This document shows, piece after piece, positions 52,855 to 61,400 of a DNA stretch of 64,000 nt. The DNA comes from Martinezella hainanensis (GTDB lineage: Bacteria > Pseudomonadota > Alphaproteobacteria > Rhizobiales > Rhizobiaceae). Positions within the stretch are counted from its first letter, which is position 1. The number at the start of each line of letters is the position of its first letter. The DNA lies in the NCBI RefSeq assembly GCF_900094555.1, contig NZ_FMAC01000005.1, positions 186,001-250,000 of the forward strand. The letters are read 5' to 3'. Under the pieces are notes generated by a model. The model was given only the letters and a program-made list of their open reading frames with translations, was not told where the DNA came from and ran no database searches. The translations under genes were made by a program, and so were the position numbers.

Positions 52855-53757
52855 TTGACCATCGGGCTTGCGCATGCCGAGCTGATCGCGGTTCTGACGG
52901 CTGTTACGGGCAGCGATCCAAGGGTGATGACGGTGCGGTCGGGTGATGCCCTGCCGTCCGGCCCGTTCGAGCTCGGGCACCGCACGCTGCAAAGCGGATT
53001 GCGCGAATGGGTTCAGGATCAGACCGCCCATCCTGTCGGCTATCTGGAGCAGCTCTATACCTTTGCCGATCGCGATCGAAACAACGAAATCCTCGGCGGC
53101 CGCACGATTTCCATCAGCTATCTGGGGCTCGTGCGCGAGCAGGCTGCACCCGGCGGTGGCATGCCGGGCTGGCATGGCTGGTACGAATATCTTCCCTGGG
53201 AGGATCATCGCGATGGCCGCCCGGCGATTCTCGATGATATAGCCGCTCGTCTCGCGCCATGGATCGAGGAGGATGCGATGCGCAGCGGCCAGCGCCGCCG
53301 TCGCGCCGATTTCGATTTCGGGCTGAATGGGGCGGCATGGAACGAGGATCTCGTCCTGCAGCGCTATGAATTGCTTTATGAGGCGCGTCTCGTCGCCGAG
53401 GCGGGCTGTGACCTCAGGCACAATTTCGGCAAGTCGATGTTTGCCGATCACCGCCGCATCCTTGCGACTGGCATGGCGCGGCTCAGGGCCAAGATCAAAT
53501 ATCGCCCCGTCGTCTTCGAACTCATGCCGGAAAATTTTACGCTGCTGCAATTGCAGAAAACCGTCGAGGCGTTGGCCGGCTTGACGTTGCATAAGCAGAA
53601 TTTCCGCCGGCTGATCGAACAGCAGGAACTGGTCGAGGAAACCGGCGGCACCGAAAGCGAAACCGGCGGTCGCCCTGCAAAGCTCTTCCGCTTCCGCCGC
53701 GCCGTCCTCGAAGAACGCGAATTCGCTGGAACGAAATTACCGCTCTCCCGCAATTGA
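52855..53757 (+). CDS. nadQ: NadQ-like regulator of NAD biosynthesis (NUDIX plus winged helix)
   Basis: About 300 aa from TTG 52855 (GGAG upstream); the frame extends to ATG 52774 and the true start is unsure. The N-terminal half is a NUDIX-like domain without a proper catalytic box, and the C-terminal half (from about residue 205) is a winged helix with MPENFTLLQLQKTVEALAG and LTLHKQNFRRLIEQQELV. In alphaproteobacteria this COG4111-type protein, NadQ, represses nadABC. Two inverted repeats directly follow its stop, before nadA, fitting that role. Confidence 0.82.
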   Translation: MTIGLAHAELIAVLTAVTGSDPRVMTVRSGDALPSGPFELGHRTLQSGLREWVQDQTAHPVGYLEQLYTFADRDRNNEILGGRTISISYLGLVREQAAPGGGMPGWHGWYEYLPWEDHRDGRPAILDDIAARLAPWIEEDAMRSGQRRRRADFDFGLNGAAWNEDLVLQRYELLYEARLVAEAGCDLRHNFGKSMFADHRRILATGMARLRAKIKYRPVVFELMPENFTLLQLQKTVEALAGLTLHKQNFRRLIEQQELVEETGGTESETGGRPAKLFRFRRAVLEEREFAGTKLPLSRN

Positions 53758-53758
53758 C

Positions 53759-53779
53759 ATATGCTCAACACGAGAATAT
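53759..53779. promoter_or_regulatory. NadQ-type operator 1
   Basis: TATGCTCA-ACA-CGAGAATA, an imperfect 8-3-8 inverted repeat with the same geometry as operator 2, immediately after the nadQ stop codon. Two positions break the symmetry, so it may be a weaker site. Confidence 0.6.
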
Positions 53780-53793
53780 CTATTTGCGCATGA

Positions 53794-53812
53794 TATACTC
53801 AAAATGAGTATA
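53794..53812. promoter_or_regulatory. NadQ-type operator 2
   Basis: TATACTCA-AAA-TGAGTATA, a perfect 8-3-8 inverted repeat 14 bp before the nadA start and partly next to the ribosome-binding site AAGGAG at 53815-53820. Binding here would block transcription initiation or early elongation of nadABC. Confidence 0.8.
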
Positions 53813-53826
53813 ATAAGGAGCCGGCC

Positions 53827-54798
53827 ATGAATCTTCCCGTATCCGCATCCTCCCTCTACGATCGTGTCAGTCGCGTCATCCCGAAAGCCGAATGGCTGTC
53901 GTTCCAGGATGATGTCGAGGCAATCCTCGAACTGAAGCGACGACACAATGCCGTCATTCTCGCGCACAACTACCAGACGCCGGAAATCTTCCATGGCGTT
54001 GCCGATATCGTCGGCGACAGCCTGGCGCTTGCCCGCAAGGCCGTGGAGGTCGATGCCGACATCATCGTGCTGGCCGGTGTGCATTTCATGGCCGAGACGG
54101 CGAAGTTGCTGAACCCGGAAAAGAAAGTACTGATCCCGGATATGGAAGCCGGCTGCTCGCTGGCGGAATCGATCACGCCGGAGGATATCGCCCTGCTGCG
54201 CCAGGCCCATCCGGGCGTGCCGGTCGTCACCTATGTCAATACATCGGCAGCCGTGAAGGCTGCCTCCGATATCTGCTGCACCTCGGGCAATGCCCGGCAG
54301 GTGGTGGAATCGCTTGGCGTGCCGAAGGTGTTGATGCTTCCCGACGAATATCTGGCGCGCAACGTGGCGCGGGAAACGAATGTCGAGCTTATCGCCTGGC
54401 ATGGGCACTGCGAAGTCCATGAACTCTTCACCGCAGAGGATATCCGTCAGCTGCGCGAAAATTATCCGGGCGTGACGGTGCTTGCCCATCCGGAATGCCC
54501 GCCTGACGTTGTCGAGGCCGCGGATTTCGCCGGCTCGACCGCCGTCATGTCCGACTATGTCGGCAAGAAGCATCCGGCGCGTGTCGTACTGCTCACCGAA
54601 TGTTCGATGAGCGACAATGTCGCCGTGCATCATCCGGATGTGGAGTTCATCCGACCCTGCAATCTCTGCCCGCACATGAAGCGCATTACCCTCGGCAATA
54701 TCCGTAAGGCATTGGAAGAAGGGCAGCACGAGGTGACCGTCGATCCCGCAATTGCCGCCGACGCCCGCCGCGCGGTGGAAAGGATGCTGGCGATATGA
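53827..54798 (+). CDS. nadA: quinolinate synthase
   Basis: 323 aa. NadA condenses iminoaspartate with dihydroxyacetone phosphate to quinolinate using a [4Fe-4S] cluster. The three cluster ligands Cys110 (EAGCSLAES), Cys195 (WHGHCEVHE) and Cys281 (RPCNLCPHMKRITL) are present, with HNYQ near residues 47-50 and the triplicated substrate-binding domains. The next gene starts 4 nt before its end. Confidence 0.97.
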   Translation: MNLPVSASSLYDRVSRVIPKAEWLSFQDDVEAILELKRRHNAVILAHNYQTPEIFHGVADIVGDSLALARKAVEVDADIIVLAGVHFMAETAKLLNPEKKVLIPDMEAGCSLAESITPEDIALLRQAHPGVPVVTYVNTSAAVKAASDICCTSGNARQVVESLGVPKVLMLPDEYLARNVARETNVELIAWHGHCEVHELFTAEDIRQLRENYPGVTVLAHPECPPDVVEAADFAGSTAVMSDYVGKKHPARVVLLTECSMSDNVAVHHPDVEFIRPCNLCPHMKRITLGNIRKALEEGQHEVTVDPAIAADARRAVERMLAI

Positions 54799-56336
54799 GC
54801 GAGATCCTCGAAGAATTGAGCGGCCGCATCGTCATCGTCGGCAGCGGTCTGGCCGGGCTGATGACGGCGCTGACATTGGCGCCCGAACCGACCGTGATCG
54901 TCACCCGTGCCCTGATCGGTGCGGAGACATCGAGCGCCTGGGCACAAGGCGGCATCGCCGCCAGCATCGGCGAGGGCGATAGCGCCGCCTTGCATCTTGC
55001 CGATACGCTGGCTGCCGGGGATGGGCTTTGCGACGCGAAGGTGGCGGCAAGGATCGTCGCCGAAGCACCTGCTGCCATCGCTGCCTTGGAGCAGGCAGGT
55101 GTCGAATTCGATCGCAATGATGCCGGCGAATTATCCCTTGGCCTGGAAGCCGCTCATTCGCTGCGGCGCATCGTGCATTCCAAGGGAGATGGCTCCGGTG
55201 CCGCCATTGTTCGCGCGCTTGCCGAGGCGGTTGCCCGCACACCGTCGATCACCGTGCTGGAAGGTTATCAGGCGCAACGTCTGTTGCTGGATGGCGATCA
55301 CGTCACCGGCCTTCTGTGCCTGACCGAGAAAGGCAGCGTCGTTCTGCCGTCGTCGCGCATCGTTCTCGCCACGGGTGGTATTGGCGGCCTGTTCGATGCC
55401 ACGACCAACCCGATCGGCAATTTCGGACAGGGGATTGCGCTTGCGGCGCGCGCGGGCGCGCAGCTCGCTGATATGGAATTCGTGCAATTCCATCCGACTG
55501 CTCTCGATAGTCGCAGACGCCCCCTGGCGCTTGTCAGCGAGGCAGTGCGCGGCGAGGGCGCTCTTCTGGTCAACGAAAGCGGTGTGCGTTTCATGGTAGG
55601 GGTAGACGGCGCCGAGCTTGCGCCGCGCGATGTTGTCGCGCGTGCCATCAGCGCGGAGATTGCCCGCGGCGGCAAGGTATTCCTCGATGCGCGAAATGCC
55701 CTCGGCAACCGCTTCGCCACACGCTTTCCGGTCATCGAGGCTCTTTGCCACGAGGCAGGCGTCGATCCCGCGAGCGATCTCATTCCGGTGCGCCCGGCTG
55801 TTCACTATCACATGGGCGGCGTGGCGACCGACGAGAATGGCCGCAGTTCGTTACCCGGCCTCTGGGTCGTGGGCGAAGCGGCGTCGACGGGGTTGCACGG
55901 CGCCAACCGCCTTGCCAGCAACTCCCTACTGGAGGCTGCCGTCATGGGCATAAGGGCGGCCCGCGATGTCGCCGGCTTGGACACGAGCCGCAGAAAATTG
56001 TCGGGCCATCTTCCCGAGACGTTCGCGCCGGACTTGACGTTTGTCCGGCCGATCGTGTCGCGCCATCTCGGCGTGCTGCGCAATGGCGGCGCCATTCATG
56101 GCGCGATCGCGACACTCCTGCCGCTATGCGAGACCGAGAGCCCGGCAACTGACCCGGCGCTAGTGGCCTTGCTGATCGCCGTCTTCGCAAGTCTCAGGAC
56201 GGAGTCGCGCGGCGCCCATGCCCGCACGGACTTTCCGCTGAAGCTGCATCATGCGCAGCGCCGCATGATGAGCCTCTCCGATGCCCTGGATATCGCCAGG
56301 TCCGTCATTCCCTATTCTGTCGCAAGGAGTGCCTGA
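54795..56336 (+). CDS. nadB: L-aspartate oxidase
   Basis: 513 aa. It oxidises L-aspartate to iminoaspartate for NadA. FAD-binding IVIVGSGLAGLMTALTL is at the N-terminus, SSAWAQGGIAASIG and HSKGDGSG follow, and the flavoprotein-subunit motifs MEFVQFHPTAL and HYHMGGVATDENG are in place. ATGA overlap with nadA; the nadC gene starts 1 nt after its stop. Confidence 0.96.
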   Translation: MSEILEELSGRIVIVGSGLAGLMTALTLAPEPTVIVTRALIGAETSSAWAQGGIAASIGEGDSAALHLADTLAAGDGLCDAKVAARIVAEAPAAIAALEQAGVEFDRNDAGELSLGLEAAHSLRRIVHSKGDGSGAAIVRALAEAVARTPSITVLEGYQAQRLLLDGDHVTGLLCLTEKGSVVLPSSRIVLATGGIGGLFDATTNPIGNFGQGIALAARAGAQLADMEFVQFHPTALDSRRRPLALVSEAVRGEGALLVNESGVRFMVGVDGAELAPRDVVARAISAEIARGGKVFLDARNALGNRFATRFPVIEALCHEAGVDPASDLIPVRPAVHYHMGGVATDENGRSSLPGLWVVGEAASTGLHGANRLASNSLLEAAVMGIRAARDVAGLDTSRRKLSGHLPETFAPDLTFVRPIVSRHLGVLRNGGAIHGAIATLLPLCETESPATDPALVALLIAVFASLRTESRGAHARTDFPLKLHHAQRRMMSLSDALDIARSVIPYSVARSA

Positions 56337-56337
56337 C

Positions 56338-57195
56338 ATGACACTTGCTCCCCTCCCACGCCTGATTGTCGAACCGCTGGTGCGCAATGCACTGGTCGAA
56401 GATCTCGGTCTTGCCGGCGACGTGACGTCCACCGCTGTCATCCCCGCGGAACATCGCTCCCGTGTCGCGATGGTGACCCGTCAGCCGGGCGTCGTCGCAG
56501 GTCTTGATGCCTCCGAACTCGCCTTTCAACTGGTGGACCCAGCCATTGTCATGACCCGTCATGTGCCCGACGGCATGAAAGTCAAAGCGGGCGACGTGAT
56601 TGCAACGATTGAGGGAGCATCCCGCGGTTTGCTGACGGCGGAGCGCACCGCGCTCAATTTCCTCGGCCACCTCTCCGGCATTGCTTCTGTGACCGGCGGC
56701 ATCGTCGAGGCTATTGCCGGCACGAAGGCGTCGATCGTCTGCACGCGCAAGACGACACCGGGTCTCCGTGCTCTGGAAAAATACGCCGTGCGCGCCGGCG
56801 GCGGCATGAACCATCGCTTCGCGCTTTATGATGCTGTGCTGATCAAAGACAATCACGTCGCCATTGCCGGCGGCATCGCCGAGGCCATCCATCGCGCCAA
56901 GGCGGGCGTAGGTCATATGGTCAAGATCGAAGTCGAGGTGGATACGCTGGTGCAGCTTCGCGAAGCCATGCAGGAAGGCGTCGATGCCGTGCTGCTCGAC
57001 AATATGACGCCGGATCAATTGCGCGAGGCGGTCGATATCGTCGGCGGTCGCGCGATCACCGAAGCCTCCGGCCGCATCACGCCGGCAACCGCTGCCGCGA
57101 TCGCCGCCTCCGGCGTCGATCTCATCTCTGTCGGCTGGCTGACGCATAGCGCGTCAACGCTCGACATCGGACTGGACTGGAAGGCGGCGGCTTGA
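56338..57195 (+). CDS. nadC: nicotinate-nucleotide pyrophosphorylase (quinolinate phosphoribosyltransferase)
   Basis: 285 aa. It converts quinolinate and PRPP to nicotinate mononucleotide. The conserved motifs are EDLGLAGDVTSTAVIP, the arginine/threonine loop CTRKTTPGLRALEKYAV, GGGMNHRF and IKDNHVAIAGG, and the C-terminal EASGRITPATAAAIAASGVDLISVGWLTHS. It is the last gene of the nadABC operon. Confidence 0.96.
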   Translation: MTLAPLPRLIVEPLVRNALVEDLGLAGDVTSTAVIPAEHRSRVAMVTRQPGVVAGLDASELAFQLVDPAIVMTRHVPDGMKVKAGDVIATIEGASRGLLTAERTALNFLGHLSGIASVTGGIVEAIAGTKASIVCTRKTTPGLRALEKYAVRAGGGMNHRFALYDAVLIKDNHVAIAGGIAEAIHRAKAGVGHMVKIEVEVDTLVQLREAMQEGVDAVLLDNMTPDQLREAVDIVGGRAITEASGRITPATAAAIAASGVDLISVGWLTHSASTLDIGLDWKAAA

Positions 57196-57223
57196 GGCAG
57201 GCAGCGCAAGACTGCGCATTGCC
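57196..57223. terminator. possible hairpin between convergent nadC and SDR genes
   Basis: GCGCA (57204-57208) and TGCGC (57213-57217) form a short perfect stem, with GGCA/TGCC further out across small bulges. No T-run follows. It is the only structure in the 31-bp convergent gap. Confidence 0.35.
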
Positions 57224-57226
57224 GGC

Positions 57227-58003
57227 TCAGACGATGACCGGCACCTGCGCGCCATCCATGCTGATGACGACGCCGGTGACGTAACTTGCCTTGGCCGAAC
57301 TCAAGAAGGCAACGACATTGGCGATGTCTGCGGGATCGGCCATGCGGCCGATCGGGATGCGCTTCAGTGCATCGGCAAGCGCTTCCTCCTCGGTCGAGCC
57401 GGAAGCCTTCGCCGCCGCCTTGAGGCCTTCGGCAACGCGATCGGTTTCTGTAAGACCAGGATTGAGGCCGACGACGCGCACGCCTTTGCCGGCATAGGCA
57501 TTGGCAAGCCCGACGCTTGCGAGCATGAGCGCGGCATTGGCCGATCCGCCGGCCAGATGGACGGGCGAGGCGATCTTGCCGCCGTTGCCGATGATATTGA
57601 TCACAGCACCCGATCCGCGAGCGCCCATGCGCTTGATCACGGGGTCGATGACATTGATGTATGAAAAATACTTCGCGTCCATCGCGGCCCGCCAGATGGC
57701 TGGCGTTAGTTCCTCCACCGGTGTGCGGGCCGCGGCGCCGGCGCTGTTGACGAGGATATCGATCGGCCCGATCTCTGCTTCGACTTTATCAACGACTGAG
57801 AGTGCTTGTGCGTCGGAGATCAGGTCGGCGGCATGGCCATGCACGCCGGGAAGCTTCGAAAGAGCCGCATCGATATTGGACTGTGAACGCGAGCAGATCG
57901 CGACCTGGGCGCCTTCCTGCCGGAAGAGTTCGGCGCAGGCATAACCAATGCCTTTCGAGCCGCCCGTGATCAGAACGACCTTATCCTTGAGGCCGAGGTC
58001 CAT
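57227..58003 (-). CDS. SDR-family protein lacking the usual catalytic residues
   Basis: 258 aa. The Rossmann motif TGGSKGIG (13-20) and NSAG (86-89) are good, and the C-terminal end VTGVVISMDGAQ fits. The catalytic region is changed: where Ser, Tyr and Lys are expected the sequence reads NIIGNGG and SPVHLAGGSANAALM, so Tyr is Gly152 and Lys is Asn156 by spacing. The protein may bind NAD(P) without the standard SDR chemistry or use other residues. It is convergent with nadC and probably monocistronic. Confidence 0.82.
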   Translation of the reverse strand: MDLGLKDKVVLITGGSKGIGYACAELFRQEGAQVAICSRSQSNIDAALSKLPGVHGHAADLISDAQALSVVDKVEAEIGPIDILVNSAGAAARTPVEELTPAIWRAAMDAKYFSYINVIDPVIKRMGARGSGAVINIIGNGGKIASPVHLAGGSANAALMLASVGLANAYAGKGVRVVGLNPGLTETDRVAEGLKAAAKASGSTEEEALADALKRIPIGRMADPADIANVVAFLSSAKASYVTGVVISMDGAQVPVIV

Positions 58004-58099
58004 GGAATCTCTCCTGTGTGATTTGCTGGGGCGCCAAGCTACGTCCCGACATCGCCATCGTACAGGGGCGCCGTCGTCACAGCTTGGTTACCGGCGATC

Positions 58100-58960
58100 C
58101 TATGAAAGACGCTTGGCCTTCAGTACGGAAACTGCGGTTTCGCTATTATGGACATAGTCATTGGCATCGGGCTGACGCTGCACCAGTAGAATGAACAGCA
58201 GGTCCGTCAGCATCAGCTGTGCGTCGCGGGCGGTGATCGATGACGAGCGAACACGGTCCTCGTCACCGACGGTATGAAGGCAGATGTCGGCGACGCGGGA
58301 AAGCGGGTTGTCCTGCAGCCCGGTGACGGCAATGACGGTCGCCTGGCGCTGGCTTGCCAGCTCGGCGATCCGCAGCGTCTCGATGCTGGCGCCGGAATAG
58401 GAAAGAGCAAAGAGCAGGTCGTCCGGCCCGAGCGTCGACGCATTGGCCATCTGCACATGGCTGTCGCTGTCGTGAAGCACGTTGCGGCCGAGTTTCATCA
58501 GCTTGTATGAAAAATCGCGCGCCACCAGCGACGAGGCGCCGACACCGGCGAGATGGATGCGCCGGGCATCATGAAGCGCTTCGAGCGCCTTTTCGATGTC
58601 GGCTTCGTTGTTGACGGAGATGGTCTGCTGCATCGCCTGCATCTTGCTGCCGAGCAGCTTCTGCAGGATCGTGAGATAGCCGTCGCCCACTTCGATCGTG
58701 CCATGGATCATGCCAGCCGGTGCCTGCCATTCCTGCGCCTTGGCCTCGCTGACGGCAAGCTTCAATTCCTGATAGCCGGCATAGCCGAGTTTCTGGCTGA
58801 ACTTGACGACGCTCGACTGGCTGCGGCCGGTTTCGACTGCGAGTGCCGCTGAGGACAGGCGCAGCATCTGGTCGGGATTGTCGATGATGAACTGTCCGAT
58901 CTGGCGATCGGCGGGAGCCATGGTTTCGAGCTGCGCGCTGATTTTCTTTAAAATCGACAT
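58100..58960 (-). CDS. RpiR-family regulator (HTH plus SIS domain)
   Basis: 286 aa. The N-terminal HTH_6 domain (about 1-77: MLRLSSAALAVETGRSQSSVVKFSQKLG) is followed by a SIS sugar-phosphate-binding domain (about 125-260: HLAGVGASSLVARDFSYKLMKLG, LLFALSYSGASIETLRI). RpiR/MurR-type regulators sense phosphosugars such as MurNAc-6-phosphate. It is divergent from the murA-like gene with 226 bp between them. Its probable sites, GGAAT-N5-ATTCC, are found there and before murQ. Confidence 0.9.
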   Translation of the reverse strand: MSILKKISAQLETMAPADRQIGQFIIDNPDQMLRLSSAALAVETGRSQSSVVKFSQKLGYAGYQELKLAVSEAKAQEWQAPAGMIHGTIEVGDGYLTILQKLLGSKMQAMQQTISVNNEADIEKALEALHDARRIHLAGVGASSLVARDFSYKLMKLGRNVLHDSDSHVQMANASTLGPDDLLFALSYSGASIETLRIAELASQRQATVIAVTGLQDNPLSRVADICLHTVGDEDRVRSSSITARDAQLMLTDLLFILLVQRQPDANDYVHNSETAVSVLKAKRLS

Positions 58961-59074
58961 TTGTCCCTTCGCGCCATCGAGGCTGCTTTACCCGTCGACA
59001 CGAGCACACTGAAAATAGCATCCGGTTCAAGCTCGGCAATCTCGCTTCTTGCAATCGGACATTATCACAGCAAA

Positions 59075-59114
59075 TTGGAATAAAAAATTCCAATTCCGAT
59101 TGACACAATGGAAT
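59075..59114. promoter_or_regulatory. RpiR-type composite operator, murA-like promoter
   Basis: TTGGAAT-AAAAA-ATTCCAA (59075-59093) is a perfect inverted repeat. A perfect -35 box TTGACA (59100-59105) follows, and a third half site GGAAT lies at 59110-59114, within the expected promoter spacer. The same arrangement is at 62563-62600. Confidence 0.75.
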
Positions 59115-59186
59115 GGTCGATTAGTCTTTCGAGGAAACGCGTGAAGGACTCGTGGCGTCCTCGCCTTTCTTCGACGGATTTTCATC

Positions 59187-60443
59187 ATGGACAGACTTCG
59201 CATCTCCGGCGGCAAGAGGTTGCAGGGCGCGGTGACCATCGCTGGCGCTAAAAATGCCGCATTGCCGCAGATCGCCGCAGCACTTTTGAGCTCGCATCCG
59301 CTCGAACTGACCAATCTGCCATCAGTCAGCGACGTTGAGAATATGCTTGGTGTCATTACCCTCCACGGCGCCAAGATCGCCCGTGGGCCGCACGGCACGA
59401 CGATCGATGCAAGCGACATCGTCTCAAAGGAAACTTCCTATGATACGGTCAGGCGCATGCGGGCGACCGTGCTGGTGCTGGCGCCGCTGCTTGCCCGTTT
59501 CGGCCATGCGCGTGTTTCGCTCCCCGGCGGCTGCGCCATCGGCGCGCGGCCCGTCGATATGCACATCAAGGCGCTCTCGACGCTGGGTGCCGATATCGGG
59601 ATCGAAAGCGGTCTGATCGTCGCTTCGGCCGCAAACGGGCTGAAGGGCGCGCGGATCGTCTTGAGCTCGCCGTCCGTCGGTGCGACGGAAACGGCAATGA
59701 TGGCCGCCTGCACGGCCAAGGGCGAAACCGAGATTTTGAACGCCGCCCGCGAACCGGAGGTGGCCGATCTTGCGGCTTGCTTGAGCGCCATGGGCGCGCG
59801 GATAGAGGGGGCGGGGACGCATCGCATCCTCATCGATGGCGACACCAGCTGGCGCCCTGCCAAGCATCACGGCATCCCCGACCGCATCGAAGCCGGCACT
59901 TATGCCGTGGCAGCGGCGATTACAGGCGGGCAGCTCGAGCTCATCCACGCGCGATTGGAAAATCTGGCCTCCGTCGTCCAGGTGCTTGAGGCCATGGGTG
60001 TCAGCGTCTGGCCGAGCGATCGCGGCCTGGTCGTTTCCCGAGATGGTCCACTTAGGGGAGCCGACATCACCACGGAGCCCTATCCGGGCTTTCCGACGGA
60101 TTTGCAGGCGCAATTCATGGCGCTTTCCTGCTGCGCCGAAGGTGCGTCGCTGATCCGCGAGACGGTGTTCGAAAATCGCTTCATGCATGTGCCGGAGCTG
60201 ATGCGCCTTGGCGCCAACATCACACTACAGGGGACGACGGCACTGGTGCGCGGCGGCGCGCCGCTGAAAGGCGCGCAGGTGATGGCGACGGATCTGCGCG
60301 CCTCCGTATCGCTGGTGCTCGCAGCCCTCGTTTCGGAAGGCGAAACCATCGTCAATCGCGTCTATCATCTCGACCGCGGCTATGAGCAGCTCGATCGCAA
60401 ATTGCGGCTGTGCGGCGCCGATATCGAACGGTTGACGTCATGA
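59187..60443 (+). CDS. murA: UDP-N-acetylglucosamine 1-carboxyvinyltransferase (second MurA)
   Basis: 418 aa, full length. It transfers enolpyruvate from PEP to UDP-GlcNAc. Key residues are in place, close to E. coli numbering: Lys22-Asn23 (GAKNAALP), Arg92, Cys116 in GGCAIGARPVDMHI, Asp305 (GFPTDLQAQ), Arg371 and Arg397 (HLDRGYEQLD). Cys116 is the fosfomycin target, so it should be fosfomycin-sensitive. Its place next to RpiR, a sugar kinase and murQ suggests a recycling-linked paralog rather than the housekeeping enzyme; that is inference. The kinase gene overlaps its stop (ATGA). Confidence 0.9.
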   Translation: MDRLRISGGKRLQGAVTIAGAKNAALPQIAAALLSSHPLELTNLPSVSDVENMLGVITLHGAKIARGPHGTTIDASDIVSKETSYDTVRRMRATVLVLAPLLARFGHARVSLPGGCAIGARPVDMHIKALSTLGADIGIESGLIVASAANGLKGARIVLSSPSVGATETAMMAACTAKGETEILNAAREPEVADLAACLSAMGARIEGAGTHRILIDGDTSWRPAKHHGIPDRIEAGTYAVAAAITGGQLELIHARLENLASVVQVLEAMGVSVWPSDRGLVVSRDGPLRGADITTEPYPGFPTDLQAQFMALSCCAEGASLIRETVFENRFMHVPELMRLGANITLQGTTALVRGGAPLKGAQVMATDLRASVSLVLAALVSEGETIVNRVYHLDRGYEQLDRKLRLCGADIERLTS

Positions 60444-61324
60444 CAGCCGCATCGGAAAACACCTCCTATTTTCTCGGCGTCGATGGCGGCGGAACCGGCT
60501 GCCGGGCGCGCATCGAGGATACTAAAGGCACGGTCTTGGGGCAGGGACTGTCCGGGCCGGCAACCACCCGACTCGGGATTGCCGAAGCATGGGCGTCCAT
60601 TTCACGAGCCTCTGACGCCGCCATCGAGGAGGCTGGGCTACCGGCTTCTGACCTCTGCCGCATCCATGCCGGTATCGGACTGGCCGGGATCGGCCGCAAG
60701 GGCGCGCTTGCGGCCCTGAAGGCGATAGAACATCCATTTGCCAGCATCGCTTTCATCAGCGACGGCGAGGGGGCTTGCCTCGGCGCCCATTCCGGTCGTG
60801 ATGGCGCCATCGTGATTGCCGGGACGGGCTCGATCGGGCTCGGTCTCGTCGAAGGGCAGCAATTGCGGGTCGGCGGCTATGGTTTTCCGATATCGGATGA
60901 GGGCAGCGGCGCCTATCTCGGGCTGAAGGCGGTGCAGCTGGCACTGCGTGCCCACGATGGACGTGAGCAGAAGACCGCGTTGCTCGCCGAAATCATGCAG
61001 CGTTTCCAGAACGATCCGATGGAGGCGGTCGCCTGGATGGACCGGGCATCGGCGACGGACTACGCGGCTCTTGCGCCGATGGTCCTGCGTCATGCCGATC
61101 AAGGCGATGCTGTCGCGCGGCGGATCGTGCAGAGCGCCGCCGGCCATATCGATACGCTGGTTCGCACGCTGTTCGATAAGGGAGCGCCGCGTGTATGTCT
61201 ACTCGGCGGTCTCGCAAGCCCGCTCGAGCCCTGGCTTTCGCCCGATGTGCGCCGCCGCTTGAAGCCGATCGACGGCGATGCAGTCTCCGGCGCGATTATT
61301 CTGGCCAGGCGATCCGCTGAGTGA
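60440..61324 (+). CDS. BadF/BadG-family sugar kinase (GlcNAc/MurNAc kinase-like)
   Basis: 294 aa from ATG 60440. It belongs to the BadF/BadG/BcrA ATPase family that includes N-acetylglucosamine kinases: phosphate loop GVDGGGTGCRARI near the N-terminus, the adenosine/sugar motif DGEGACLGAHSGRDGAIVIAGTGSIGLG-like region (GAIVIAGTGSIGLG) and VCLLGGLASP near the C-terminus. The context with murQ makes GlcNAc, MurNAc or a related recycled amino sugar the likely substrate. Confidence 0.85.
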   Translation: MTAASENTSYFLGVDGGGTGCRARIEDTKGTVLGQGLSGPATTRLGIAEAWASISRASDAAIEEAGLPASDLCRIHAGIGLAGIGRKGALAALKAIEHPFASIAFISDGEGACLGAHSGRDGAIVIAGTGSIGLGLVEGQQLRVGGYGFPISDEGSGAYLGLKAVQLALRAHDGREQKTALLAEIMQRFQNDPMEAVAWMDRASATDYAALAPMVLRHADQGDAVARRIVQSAAGHIDTLVRTLFDKGAPRVCLLGGLASPLEPWLSPDVRRRLKPIDGDAVSGAIILARRSAE

Positions 61325-61400
61325 TCGCCATAGGTTTTACAGATAGAGAAGGCACCTTCCATATATTGGACTGGCGAAGCCGCAGCCGCTAGAAGAGAGC

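Noticed and set aside
59187..60443. Reading the murA-like gene as a fosfomycin-resistant variant
   Set aside because: Cys116, the residue that fosfomycin modifies, is retained, so resistance by residue change is not supported.
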